A stretch of 64,000 nucleotides of DNA. Source: Cyrtodaria siliqua. Lineage: Eukaryota; Mollusca; Bivalvia; Adapedonta; Hiatellidae. The notes under the pieces are model-generated. The model was given only the letters and a program-made list of their open reading frames with translations. It was not told the DNA's origin and searched no databases. Both the position numbers and the translations under genes were made by a program. Each line of letters starts with the position of its first letter. Position 1 is the first letter of the stretch. Shown here piece by piece: positions 12,285 through 24,440 of this stretch. The DNA is taken from positions 62,001-126,000 of the forward strand of contig JAWPHD010006808.1 in the NCBI GenBank assembly GCA_037043455.1. The letters are read 5' to 3'.

Positions 12285-12385
12285 CTAGCGATATTGACCT
12301 GTTTTTTTGATATTGACCTGTTTTTTTGATATTGACCTGTTTTATATAATTGTTTTTTTGATATTGACCTGTTTTATATAATTGT
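12285..12385. repeat. 21-bp tandem repeat
   Basis: Copies of 'gatattgacctgttttttt' are repeated head to tail, some with an 'atataattg' extension. Confidence 0.8.
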
Positions 12386-12412
12386 AAATTGAGGGTTATA
12401 TAATAAAACAGT

Positions 12413-12544
12413 TATGGACTTTTCAGCTGTTATACATGATGTTGATATGTACCAAAAAATCGATATTGACCTCGGCTATCGCCTCGGTCAATAATGATTT
12501 TTTTGGTGCATATCACATCATGTATAACAGCTGAAAAGTCCATA
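12413..12544. mobile_element. palindromic MITE-like hairpin
   Basis: The arms 'tatggacttttcagctgtta' and 'taacagctgaaaagtccata' pair and continue inward to a centre around 'ctcggctatcgcctcgg'. Confidence 0.7.
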
Positions 12545-12905
12545 ATTGTATAATATATATATATTTATATATATTATTCTTTTATATTTATATGGTCCCA
12601 GAATGCAGTCATACTCACTACTATATTGAAAGTAAGTACTAAATATACATGTGCGGTGCGTTACGATCTGTAGTATTTGAAAACAGACATTTCCTTGAAC
12701 ATATATACTATATTCATAGAATTATTTTTTCCTGAAAAAAAATACATGTTTGTTTTCAGCAGTTGAAATCTACTATATTCTGCGAATATTGCTACTTTGA
12801 AAATTTGAATACGTCTGTTTTCATCAAATACGATGTTTTGTTTGTTTTAATATATATATTTTTTAATTTATGATTTAAAAAAAAAAATGGATGATCGGAA
12901 TATGT

Positions 12906-13011
12906 CTTACACACTGTTGAATCCTGTAATTAAACAACAAGTGGTTTGGTTCACAGGCGACAGTATCGGTGAACAAAACCACTTGTTTTACCGGATTCAA
13001 CATTGTGCAAG
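12906..13011. mobile_element. palindromic MITE-like hairpin
   Basis: The arms 'cttacacactgttgaatcc' and 'ggattcaacattgtgcaag' enclose a second pairing of 'aacaagtggttt' with 'aaaccacttgtt'. Confidence 0.65.
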
Positions 13012-13484
13012 AAAATATTCATATATTATACCATTAATATTATAACATGTGTGTTGTAACATATGCTTATCCTTGGATAGTGGATGTCTGCAGGGAACTT
13101 GACCTTTTACCTAAAAAACAAACGATCATCCTCTTTCCACTGTCCACCAATGAAGTTTCATGAAATTTGCTTTAGGTAAGAGGAAAAACTGTGTGGGCAA
13201 TTTTTCATTTTCCGGTCATGGTAACGGACCTTTCAACTACTGACTTCAAAATAAACAGGGATTATCATTTCACCAAAGGCAGTCAAAATATGAAGTTTTA
13301 TGAAATTAGCTTCAGAGAAAGTAATAAAGAGTTTGTACAAAGTTTCGTCAAAATCCAACAATTTTAAGTAGCGCAGACAAGAGTTGTGACGGACGAACGG
13401 AAAGGCCAAATATAATCTGTCTCACCTACCACTTTGTGGTGGAAGACATAATTATAAAGACAATATTTTAGTTCATATGTATAC
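13012..13484. repeat. dispersed bivalve-type repeat, non-coding
   Basis: Two related blocks contain 'atgaagttttatgaaatt' (about 13150 and 13290). The stretch ends in 'gttgtgacggacgaacgga', a tail of the same flavour as the 'acggacggacgg' tail near 51120. No gene. Confidence 0.45.
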
Positions 13485-13490
13485 TTTATT
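13485..13490 (-). other. AATAAA polyadenylation signal
   Basis: The hexamer overlaps the TAA stop of the proposed 90-residue gene, giving a very short predicted 3' UTR. Confidence 0.4.
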
Positions 13491-16400
13491 AAGCAAATAA
13501 TTGAGCGAACATAAACTTCAGCATTGACTCTGACCAGTGGTGTACATTGAGTCTTCTTCCACATGACGTGCAGACTGAAAGAAAAGAAAGACATAGAATA
13601 AAAAGTTAATATAAGTCGAGCAGAGTATTCAATTTGAATCAGGTGTTGCGAGGGGGAGCTAGGGCATGTTTAGGGGAATGGGACAGTTTAAAATTTAATT
13701 ATTGTTTAACGCCTCATCAACACGTTGTTTAGGTTGTTTCGAGCCGCCCCAAAGAGAGGAGGAAAGATACATAGGCATCCAGGAACCCTGCCCTACGCTT
13801 ACTATCGATTAGATACCTATGGTTCTTTAACGTGCTTGGAGGACAGACTCCGATACACAGGACCCCCATCAGACGAACGAGGCTAGCAGGACACATCGAA
13901 GTAACCCAGTGGCGCCAGTAAGAATTGAATCCGTGTTCACTGGATTCAAAGCCGATATGCTATAAACGTCCCTTGACCAAAACTGAGTAAATGGCACATC
14001 AAGTAAAGGGTCAATACATATTATATTGTGTATCATACGAGTATATGATTGAATTGACATGATTATAGAACCATTTTAATGTATTTTTCACCCAACAGTA
14101 CAGAAAGAATCTATTATAAGGAAAGTTAAATCTGACAGAGGGTGTAATGCTCTATAAGCCATTTTTACTAGAAGGGGAATAAAATACAAGTCTTGCCAAA
14201 AATCTAAAATTGTTAAATTTTACACGTTTTGTTCATAGAATATTTTACTTTAATGACTTAGTAAGGTCAATTTACATAGGGAGAAAACATTAATATACAA
14301 CTATTTATTTTTTCTCTCAAAACCTGGTGATGCCGCTAGTTTTAGAAATAAAACATGATTAAATAGGGCAGTTGAGAAGACACTTTTGTAGATGTAAATT
14401 GAATTGAATGTTGTTTAACGGCTCATCAACACAGTATAGGTTATTTAGAGCCGCCCCAGAGAGAGGGGAAGGATACATAGGAATCCGGGAACCTGCCCTA
14501 CTCTTACTATCGAATAGATTCCTATGGTTCTTTAACGTGCTCGGAGGATAGACCGATACACGGGACCGCCCTATTTACGTCCCCATCCGACGGACGAGGC
14601 TAAGGTAAAGTGTCTTGCCCAAGAACACACCGACGGAACTCATTGGCACCACGGAGGATTGAACCCGGGGCCTCCGGTTACAAATCATGTGCAAATGTGT
14701 AAAACAGACACAAGATTGGAAATTTGCTCTGGGTCCCTTTAATAAATTGGGGACCCATCACATAGACCAATTAGTTCATGTTAAAGGGACACACGGCAAT
14801 CTTGAAGTATTTATCAAGCTTTAACATTAGCATCTCCATTTGTTAACCTGGTAACATTTTAAATTTAAACCTGCTTGCATTAAAAGTTAAATAAAAGTGT
14901 TTCATTTTGTCTTCGTTATTCTATCAAATACTAAACTATATTATAGGTGCACTATTATCAACAGTAAGTAATGTGTAAAACAATTTCTTCTGAACTATTC
15001 TAATAAATAATATTAATGATGCACAAATGCAAACTATGCAGAAAAATTAACCGAACTCCAGAAGTTTTAAACAAATAAAGACTGCCTAGTGTCCCTTTAA
15101 CACAACTTGTTTTTGCATGTATCCAGTACATGTAGTTTACACGAGCTCATATGACAATCACGCTGCACTATCACTGAAAACATTTTTTACTCTGACTTTG
15201 AACAGGACCGTGCAAGCATAACACAAGCTCCATTTAAAGAACTACACAAGTGCAAACAATTTTTAAAAAGGCTCTTACCTCCATATGATCCAATGGCATT
15301 TAATACGGCTTGACATTCTGAAGTCGTCAGTATTGAATTGATCAATTCACTTAGAGCTGCTCAAGGGCACGATTCACATTTGAGGCCTCTCTGAAAACAA
15401 CATCAATCCAATGTCAATGATCAAACAGACATAGTTTATCCTTTGTTATACATAATGTAACATATTTAAAAAAGAAAAGATAAAATAAATAAATTGAATA
15501 AAGCATGAATACTACTTGTGCTCAATAACACGGTTAATGTAATAAAAACATCTCTCATCATTCATTATACATGTAAAATATAATGTAGCCCAACTGGCGA
15601 TCCATTAAAAACATTGTTCCACTTTCACAGCATATTTCCAGTCCATGGAATAGTCATTTCTTTTGAGACACACTGGGGGCAAGCGTAGTAGCTCCACCTA
15701 TTTAAAGACTTTTAAGTGAAATGTACTTTCTCGAAATTGCGTTGTTTTTTCGCAACAGAAAGTATGTAGTAAATGTAAATAAATGTCAATTCAAAATCAC
15801 TTCCTTGCCTCAAAACTTTACTGTACATCAATATGAATCCGACCGATTTCAGTCAGATTACATTGTTTCAATGGTAGTTGTATCGGGTTATGTATTCACG
15901 AATGTGCGAGAAAATGGGGATAACATAACGATATAGAGACAACGCTAACAATTTACATTCATGCATCTGAGGGGTGGGGGTGGGGGTGGAGGGGGTTTCT
16001 AGTTGTCTTACCCCCTCCTTGTTTTCGGAATGCAAGCTCCATCTACCCCCACATCCCCATCTACCATACTTTGGTGGGTGCGGGGTGCGGGGGACATTGA
16101 TATCATTTCTCCTAGCAATTGTTTTATTCCACGAAACGTTCTACAGTTTACAGTACATCCAGTTTACTGTACATCCAGTTACTGGAAAGATCCGAGTACA
16201 CGAGAAACACTAATAGTGATTATGAACTTTCGATTATACAGTATACACCACTTTTTTCGGCACTGTATTTGGCCAATGTCTAAAAGTGGTGTGTACTGTT
16301 TATTTACAAACACATTTTAATGACAAAACAAATACCTTGATCATGGACCTCCAGCAGCAGACAGTAATCCCAAATCCAACTTGCAACAACATGTCAATTT

Positions 16401-16546
16401 CACGTGTCAAGTTATGTCACGGTGACCTGTCAGTTACCAACACTGCATCGTGTTGACACATAACGGGACGTTATTTCGTCCGGTAAGGTATTAGTTTTTA
16501 CATAATCTACGGTATGAAACACTGTACGCGTGTTGTTAGACTCCAT
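13489..16546 (-). CDS. proposed three-exon gene, 90-residue protein of unknown function
   Basis: Minus-strand exons 16546-16438, 15356-15279 and 13574-13489 total 273 nt and join in matching phases (1 and 1) to an intact 90-codon frame plus TAA. Exon 1 starts MESNNTRTVFHTVDY. Exon 2 gives LSELINSILTTSECQAVLNA. Exon 3 gives CTSCGRR, then NVHHWSESMLKFMFAQLFA. Donors are G|GTAACT and G|GTAAGA. The exon 3 acceptor follows a pure pyrimidine run (ctttcttttctttcag). The stop overlaps an AATAAA signal. A CxxC pair (CTSC) and a hydrophobic C-terminus are the only motifs. The exon 2 acceptor is a tandem cag/cag pair, so one Ala may be added. A stronger acceptor at 15394 exists, but it brings an in-frame TGA. 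The introns hold SINEs and a MITE. I do not recognise the family. Frame consistency is the main support. Confidence 0.5.
13700..13960 (-). mobile_element. old copy of the SINE family also at 14398 and 35066
   Basis: This is the reverse complement of the family body: 'aacgcctcatcaacac', 'gagccgccccaaagagagga' and 'ctatggttctttaacgtgct' appear in the order expected. It is more diverged than the other copies and its head is unclear. It lies in intron 2 of the 90-residue gene. Confidence 0.65.
14398..14685 (-). mobile_element. tRNA-derived SINE, 5'-truncated
   Basis: It is the reverse complement of the element at 35066-35390 over the body, B box (gggttcaatcctccgtggtg) and part of the anticodon region. 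It breaks off before the A box. Confidence 0.85.
14781..15100. mobile_element. MITE with TTAA-flanked terminal inverted repeats
   Basis: The ends are TTAAAGGGACACACGGCAAT and, inverted, TTAAAGGGACACTAGGCAGT. TTAA at both ends fits a TTAA target duplication, as used by piggyBac-type elements. The interior is AT-rich and non-coding. Related ends occur at 16931-17149, 12000 and 53635. Confidence 0.7.
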
Positions 16547-16930
16547 AGGTACCCGTAGTGCTCGCCGACGAAGCGCGCCCAATTTCGGGTGTAAAAAAAT
16601 GGCGTCTGTTTTAATTGAAAATTTGTAAAATAGTCCGTAAAATACAAAGAAATAGTCCATGTTCGCGGAGTTAAAATGCGAACAGAACTGATATGTTATA
16701 GGTCCGTGGCGTTCCTACTGTATATAACTAGTGTATATCGAAAATATAGAATGGTGTTATTCCACTCCCACACCGTATGTTATGTGATAATGATTGATAC
16801 ATACTCAAGCTAGACGTCCCTTAAAAAGTTAAAGCTTTCCTTTCTAAAGTTTAAATAAATATTATGCTTACACACTGGTTGGTTAGCAAATGTGTAAAGC
16901 AGTTTGTTTGTTTTTATTCATTTTTTCGTT
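16547..16930. other. CpG-containing upstream region of the 90-residue gene
   Basis: The 100 bp before the proposed ATG is richer in C, G and CpG (gaagcgcgcccaatttcggg on the + strand) than the rest of the area, as promoters often are. No TATA element stands out. Confidence 0.3.
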
Positions 16931-17149
16931 CGTTTAAGGTCACATGGCAACCTTGAAGTAAGTATCACACATTAACATTTACACTTCGATTTAATAATCA
17001 TTTTCGATTTTTCTAAGTTATTCTGAAATTTTCTAAACTATTCAATGAATTGTGTATAATAGTGATTGTAAATATGTAAGTTAGTGTAGAAAAACTAAAT
17101 TGACGGTACGAACAAAAGATAAATATAAAAATTGCCGTGTGTCCCTAGT
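16931..17149. mobile_element. diverged copy of the TTAA-type MITE
   Basis: The ends 'tttaaggtcacatggcaacc' and 'attgccgtgtgtcccta' match those of the 14781-15100 element with several changes. Confidence 0.55.
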
Positions 17150-17280
17150 GTATGTCATCAAAATTGATGACAATTTATAAAGAACAATGGCTCAATGATG
17201 TTAATTTCCAAACCAAAGTGAGCAATTATAAACTCGTTAAAGAAATATTTGAATGCTAAAATTATGTTCAGTTAAATTTA

Positions 17281-17458
17281 AGGAAAAATGAATGCTCTGT
17301 CATTGCTCAATTAAGAGCAGATTCATTGCTAATCGAAATTGAATTAGGACAATATAAAAGAATGCCAAGACAAGATAGAATATGTAAACAATGTCATGCT
17401 CAGTGTGTAGAAACCGAAAAGCACTTTATATTATACTGCGAGAGGCACTGCTACTGAG
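17281..17458 (+). pseudogene. non-LTR retrotransposon fragment, C-terminal zinc-binding region
   Basis: A frame of about 58 residues contains LRADSLLIEIELGQYKR, then RICKQC, then EKHFILYC and a stop. This is the Cys-Cys-His-Cys tail found after the reverse transcriptase of many invertebrate LINEs. The same layout occurs at 48683-49021 and 60085-60367. The rest of the element is missing. Confidence 0.6.
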
Positions 17459-18229
17459 GCAGAGCAAATTAAAGTATTTTAACAAATGAAACTATTTTAT
17501 AAAAAACGGGACAGTTTAATATAAATGATTTAACAAATCGTATAGCCTAATTTGTGCTATATGTACTACTTAGTTTAAATATGTATTTGTCCACAAACAA
17601 TATCAATGTCTGTCTACTTAGATTTGTATTTTAGAGAACAGTAATCAGTTTCATATTGGGTTATGTCAATTGATCTATACTTTTTTTTGGTGTTTTTCCA
17701 TTTTGTAATGGCTACTTTAAAATGAATAAATAAATATAACTATTTTAAAAATAAAATAAATAATAAATAAATAGTTTTAAAAAGGTTAATAAATCAAATA
17801 AATAGTCATGTTTTAATAGTTACAATTACTTTCCTTTGTTACAATTCAGCCATCTAAAGTACTAGTATTGATCCTGCTTTGAGACTAAACACTGTTTATA
17901 GTCTTATTTTGTCCCTACCGAATGTCAGTTTTGCCTTATTATGGACATCATACATATATGATACCAACTTTAATCAAAGACACAAAGGAAAATGACCTTT
18001 ACATGCATATATATTCACTCTTCCGCCTATGTCAACCGTTCTTTGCGTATAACCATTGCAACTGCGTCAGGTACACTCCAGTATAATAAATGACGCCCTG
18101 AGTCTGGATACAACCCATCCTGGGTCAACTGTATTTCTCTTCTCCAACAAAACAACGAAACAGAACAATTTCTTTATTTATGACTAAAATGTGTCTCGTC
18201 AAAAGATTCAGCGTCTTCCGTTCACAAGT
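17459..18229. other. AT-rich stretch, no gene seen
   Basis: An (aaat)-rich run lies at about 17725-17810. No supported exon. Confidence 0.4.
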
Positions 18230-19615
18230 ACTAATGTCACACCATCCTGTTGACATAACCATTGTGCAAAACTATCAATCGAATGCGTCCCGTGATGGTG
18301 TCATTGGTTTCATTAGAAAGTAAACAGCATACCGCCGTTGGTGCATTAAACGTAACTGTAGAGTAAAGCCGGAAAAGGCCTAGTCCAGCAACCCTCCTTC
18401 GGTAATCGGTTTCAGTATAGTCTACTGGTCCCCGAAAACACAAGAATGGTTGCAGGGTTAGCAAAGGCGCCTCTCCAGTTGGCAAATATGACCTCATAAG
18501 TTACTTCTTCGCACATGGAACTGCAACCATCCCAAACAGAGGATGGTAAAAACGACGTAGGAGAGTCACGAAATCTATCAATGACTTCACAAACCCATTC
18601 CGAGTTTATAGCAACGACCACTAGTTGTACTGCCGATCGTCCATTGTTCCAGCACAGAGAGCTGCTGCTGTTGATGATGATCTATTGCATGTCCCAGCCG
18701 TTGGAGAGAATGCAATGGAAGAGTTCCCCAAATTAAAAACCTCTGTATCAACTGATGTGTCCAAAAAGCTTACAAACACAAAGAATAAACTGATTTAAAC
18801 CAAAGCGGAACACGATATATATTGAGAAAAAACAAAATGTACCCCAATTTCACCCATTATTATATAGACAGCAAAACAGCAAATCATTAGTGATGTATAG
18901 TGAATAATTAGATAGACCACCACCAACAGTCCAAACAAAAAATTGTTTTGAAAAGTTCAATACACAGGGGAGTTATCACCCTGTTTCTTAAACCATGCAT
19001 TTTTGATAAAACGCATTAAATCTACGAAAATTATCTAAATGTGTCCAAGACGATATTCTCTATACGTTGCTTCCGAAAAAAATCACACAAAAAAACACAA
19101 CACCGATTGTGTAGGCAGCAGCTTTTGATTATCAAAAATCATCAAATTACATCCCTTTAAAGTTTCCATAGCATCCATAAAAGAGTATTGCTTGGCAAAA
19201 TGTATGTTTAGTACTCAGTAAAGTGTGCTTACAAACATCAACACCTTTTTAATTAAAGCGCTGTTTAAGCTGTCCTACACCCTCAAATACTGGCCTATGG
19301 GAATACCAGCAAACAAACGGGATACTTTCGTGTTTTGGTGAGTATATTTGGTTATTTGGTTCTCATCTGTGTCAAACAGGAGATACATCTTGGGATGATA
19401 CTTTAATATCCTCTAGGCTCAGTACTATGGTCCCTTGCAACCGCCGATGGCATGCCTGTTAACAACCACAAAGCCAGATTGCTCCACTGTTTAAAGGTAT
19501 CAGCTGAGTCAACTACACAGCGAATTACTGAGGATGCTGTGCAATTTTTGAAGGTAATACAAAGCTTTAGAGACTACCTTCAGTTCTTGGTAAGACTTGG
19601 TCTCGCTGTTGTTTG
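18230..19615 (+). pseudogene. decayed transposon-like coding region
   Basis: Broken but protein-like blocks follow each other on the + strand in changing frames. They are HPVDITIVQNYQSNASRDG (18242 on), QRAAAVDDDLLHVPAVGENA then MEEFPKLKTSVSTDVSKKLT (18655-18798), and LWSLATADGMPVNNHKARLL then HCLKVSAESTT (19430-19530). They resemble a repetitive, uncharacterised invertebrate protein family seen in many genomes, probably of mobile-element origin. Stops and frame changes between blocks show it is dead. The family assignment is from memory of its general look and is not firm. Confidence 0.45.
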
Positions 19616-20557
19616 AACTTCGTCTCAAAACATCACAAGTCGACTTTGTTTAAGACTCTTACGTCCCTAGATCAATTATGTCCTTTGAGCGAAAGATGCG
19701 AGGAAGAAAATCCAACCATCCTTTCGTCAGGTCCTAAAACGAAGACCCATCGTGATAAAACATGGATTATATATGGATAGCGCTTTAAATGCACTTTCTC
19801 TGAAACCTCTGTGACTGAAATTGGATTTGAATGCTTCTGTAACATGGAGTACATTAGAAATAGGTAAATCGAACCTTCAAATGGTCGCCTTACTAAATAT
19901 TAATAAATCTTCTTCTATAGAACCGTACCATAAATGTTGATATTTATTTTTAGAATTGATCGCTAGGTACACGTTTGTGTTTTTTGTCTCCACGCTGTCA
20001 AACATTATACTCAGAGGTACAAGCTGTGTATTTAGTTCTTATGTTTTACTTAGAAAACAATTTAGCTGGGCTTTCTCTGAAACCGTGTTACCAATTTTGA
20101 TGAAATTGTATATGCATGTTTCTGTAATGAAGAGTACAGAAGAAAAAAATATCGGACTTTCAAAATGGTTGCCGTTCCAAAAACAAAACAAAAAGCCAGT
20201 CTTAAAATACCTTCTTCTCAAGAACCTCGACTTAGATTTTAAAAATGTATTGCTAGTTACGAAACTATCACGTTTGTGATTTATATTTTCGTCGAGCATG
20301 ACTGGTATAGAAAGTTCACATGTTTTACATTATATACTGAGCAAAAATAGAAACGTCCCCAACTTTACCCATAGATTTGGACACAATGAATTATATTTTA
20401 TTTAATCTTATTTGCCAATACCTTTGCTAAAGGCCAGCACTGTCATTAAAACAATTTTCTTTGAATCAAACTTGTGGGCAAACGTATGGGAAGCCATAAC
20501 CGTCAAAATGTGGATATTTACAAACCATTCAATGACAGGCCATTTAATTCAACATGA
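19616..20557. other. no gene recognised
   Basis: The phrase 'tttctctgaaacc' recurs near 19797 and 20072, each followed by 'tgtttctgtaa' or similar, suggesting a diverged ~275-bp direct repeat. No exon is supported. Confidence 0.4.
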
Positions 20558-21649
20558 AGTCATTTGATGACGTACATATTGATTCGATGCGACGTGTAAA
20601 CTCGGTTCATTCGTTACAAAGTGAATTGATACGATTCAAAGTGAAATGATACGATGTAAAATGTCAAACCATACGACGAAAAGTCATTTGATGACGTACA
20701 TATTGATTCGATGCGACGTGTAAACTCGGTTCATTCGTTACAAAATGAATTGATACGGTTCGAAGTGAAATGATACGATGTAAAATTTCAAACCATACGA
20801 CGCAAAGTCATTTGATGACGTACATATTGATTCGATGCGACGTGTAAACTCAGTTCATTCGTTACAAAGTGAACTGATACGGTTCGAAGTGAAATGATCG
20901 GGCGAAAACATAGTCGGTGCGATGCAAACGCAATCCGTTCGACAGAAACTGATTTCATTACGTGCAAAGTGAAACGGTGCGACATCTGGCGGCGATATTT
21001 GCCACATCACTTGCAGGGTTATTTCCCCTACATAATATATGATAAATCAAAGACTAAAAGTACTGAGAATGCAAGGTTTGATAGAAAAGACTGTATGGAT
21101 ATTTGCACGATCAAATTTCCATAAATTTTACATAGTGTTAGCCAACTTGGCGATCTTTGGCGACCTACCAAAATCTTAGAGGGTCAATCCATTCCAAATA
21201 TATTTTGACAAGGATTTGGCAATTCACAGCATTTAAAATTCTGATGGAAATTGTTGCAAATTATTGGGAAAGCATCATAGATTTAAAAAAAAAAACTCTA
21301 AGCAATTTATTGCAAAATGGTATCTGATTACATTACAAGTGCCCAAAAATGGCCCATTTTAAATCCATTGACATCCGAAATTTGTTCAGGAATTCTAAAA
21401 ATACCATCTATGAAAGGCCAATCATAGGTACAGGTATTCAAAATTATATCATTGCAGTATCTTGATAGGTCAGTGAGTTTTTTCCTTATATAAGTTGTAC
21501 CGAAAAATGGTACCATTCCCAATTTGGCAAAAAGTAAGTTTTTTCCCCAATTTTTTTGAATAGTTTTGAGTGAAACTTTTAACAAAACAAAGAGGAAAAC
21601 TATATGCTTTTACACGTAATTAAATACTACAAGAGAATGTATAAATGGT

Positions 21650-21728
21650 AATGTGTTTGCAAAGTATTTAAGCATACAATATTTCATGCTTGTGTTTGTA
21701 AAGTATTTAAGCATACAATATTTCTTGC
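21650..21728. repeat. tandem duplication of ~40 bp
   Basis: 'gtttgcaaagtatttaagca' followed by tacaatatttcatgctt is repeated once, almost unchanged. It lies inside the foldback element. Confidence 0.8.
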
Positions 21729-22489
21729 TGTTGGTTAATTAAACAAATAAACCTTATCACTGTTCTTCGAGCTAGTATTTATTGAAATTCTACAACAAAT
21801 TTATATAAAAACAAGCTTTATAATAAACTTTATTCATTTCTAAGTCGAATTAAGTCAATTAATTACTTGTATAAAGCGAGTAAGTCACGAAAAATAAAGT
21901 ATTATCGGCATTCACAAATGTCTGTATTTAGTCCCCGATGTTTTTATCGGCAATTTATCCAGTCTAACATCGATTTTCTGCATATAAAATGCAAGAAAAA
22001 AAGCTTTTATTGTACGCACCCCCCTTTCGGAAACCTTAAAAGAAGTAAAAAAAACTGCGTAATATACAAGGTAAAATACGGTAGCTATGTAGCTAGATTT
22101 GTATTTTTTTTTTAGTTAATACTACAGTAAAGTGTCTTTTCAATGTGTGGGACAGACATAGAGAAGTTGAATCAACGGGTAGTGCCTCTTGTTAAGTTAT
22201 TTGTCCCTGCAGCAGAAGACGTTTTCTAGGTTACGCCACTGAACTTGGACAAGTGCAAAACCAGTTGCATCAGACTAGACACATCAGAGTTATAGCCTTT
22301 GATTTTTTAAACAAGAAATCCGTGGATTCACATGTCTCGCCTAACGGGGGCTGGACTTAAAAATAAAACTGTCAATGGTGCTTAAATGAGGTTGTAAAGA
22401 TTTTTGTAACTAAAAACAACGGAGTTTGCCGTTTGCTGAGATGACCTTTAATTGCATTTGTTTAAAAGTAAAATGCCATTCTATTAAAA

Positions 22490-23590
22490 ACAAGACGCTC
22501 AAGAGGGCCTGTGGATGCCCTACTGGCTAAAACGGCTCTTACATCAAGGGTTGTCGACATAAAATTCCCATCAGTATTTTTTTTCAAACATTGCAAAAAC
22601 AACGGGGATAGGATGGCCTTAGATCGCTCACCTGGTATTCATGGAAAATAAGTCTGCTGTGTCTAGTCTGGCATGGGTATTTTTTAATTTGTCCCACTTC
22701 TATGAATGAAATTTTATAAAAATGGGGCAGGGTGGTGGGGGACGGGGTTATATTAACATTCTAAACAAATATGGTAAAGATCAGATAAAAAATGAAGTAA
22801 CTACAGATTTAACAAAGGAAATACAATATAGCATTTTTCAGCAAATCAAGGGCCATAACCTGTCGTTACTAACAAGATCTAGCTGGTTTTCGAACTTGTC
22901 CGATATTTCATTGATATACCGCGATTTGCACAACTAGACATCATACTGAGGCTTCCTGCCAAATTTTGTAGAAAGTTTAGGAGGAGTAGCGCCGACAAGA
23001 AATTTAAATGTGAAAGTGCCCTAACTCCGTCATAAATCAGCGAACATGGAAAAAGCGCGATATGCAAAACTAGACATCTTACCGATGTTTCCTGCCAAGT
23101 TTCGTCGAAATCCAACAAGGCTTTAGGAGGAGTAGAGCCGACATGAAATTTAAAAGTAAAAATGTCAAGGGGCCCTAACTCGATCAAAAATCAACGAACC
23201 GAAAAAAATAATGAAATAAAAAAATAAAAATAAAAATATATAATTATTTTTTTTAAAAAACAACAAAAAAATCAACAAAAAACAATTAAAACAATAAACC
23301 AATAAATATATCAAATACAAAAAAAAATAAAAAATAAAAAAATAAAAAAAAAATATTATTATTATACTAATAATGAAAAAAAAGGCAAAACATCTGGTAA
23401 AGTTTGGTAAAGATCAGATGAAAATGAAAGCCCTGTCGTATTAACGAGGCAAAATATAGCATTTTTTAACTAAATCAAGGGCCATAACTCCGCTGTTACT
23501 AGTCCGATCTGACTGGTTTTCGAACTTATGCGAGCTTTCATTGATATTAACAATATGTAAAAGTTTTGTAAAGATCGGACGAAAAATCAA
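22490..23590. repeat. dispersed non-coding repeats inside the foldback core
   Basis: 'caagagggcctgtggatgcc' recurs as 'caagagggccagtggacgct' near 63047. The block 'ggtaaagatcagat' through 'tcaagggccataac' to 'ctggttttcgaact' occurs at about 22770-22910 and again at 23405-23545. A long A-rich tract lies at 23205-23385. Confidence 0.55.
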
Positions 23591-23759
23591 GGCCCTTGGC
23601 TAGTAGAGCTAAAAATCATCAGCTCCAGAAAGTAGAAAGGTCATAGATGAAATCCATGGATCCAAAAAGATGCACTACCCAAGACACAACTATGTCAAAA
23701 TAGAATATGTTTTCTTCCAAAGATTAAGCTATAAATTAGGTTTAAAACATCTAGTGCAT

Positions 23760-24440
23760 AATTATAGTTCATGAGAGAGTGATGTAAATGTAACAATTAA
23801 AGTTATCTGCCCTTTGCTTGGATGGTGAAGGTCACATCCACATTTGCTTTGTCACGTTGCAATGTACCACTCAAGATACAACTATAAGCAAAGAGTGCAT
23901 ACAGTTTGTGAAAAAGTGACCTAAACGCAAAAGTTGAAGGTAACAATTAAGTTATCTGCCCTTTGCATGGAGGGTCAATGTCACTTTCACATTTGCTTTG
24001 TCACGTTGTGATGTACCACTCAAGATACAACTATAAGCAAAGTTTTAAAGGTCTAGTGCATACAGTTTACGAAAAAGTGACCTAAATGCAAAAGTTGAAC
24101 CTAAAAATTATTAAGTTATCTGCCCTTTGCTTGGAGGGTCAAGGTCACTTCAACATTTGCTTTATCACGTTGCGATGTACCACCCCAGATACAACTATAA
24201 GCAAAGTTTGAAAGGTCTAGTGCATACAGTTTGTAAAAAAGTGACCTAAACGCAAAAGTTGAACCTAAAAACTATTAAGCTATCTGCCCTTTGCTTGGAT
24301 GGTCAAGGTCACTTCCCCATTTGCTTTGTCACGTTGCAATGTACCGCCCAAGATACAACTACAAGCAAAGTTTGAAACGTCTAGTGCATACAGTTTGTGA
24401 GAAAATGACCTAAACGCAAAACTTGAATGTTGACGCCTCC
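23760..24440. repeat. tandem array, about 150-165 bp period, four-plus copies
   Basis: 'ttatctgccctttgc' recurs at about 23803, 23950, 24115 and 24280. 'gtcacgttgc(a/g)atgtacc', 'caagatacaactataagcaa' and 'gtctagtgcatacagttt' keep the same order in every unit. Confidence 0.85.

Noticed and set aside
15279..15394. TGA in GLKCESCP-TGA-AALSEL as a selenocysteine codon
   Set aside because: The nearest polyadenylation signal leaves almost no 3' UTR and no SECIS-like core was seen downstream. An alternative acceptor avoids the TGA.
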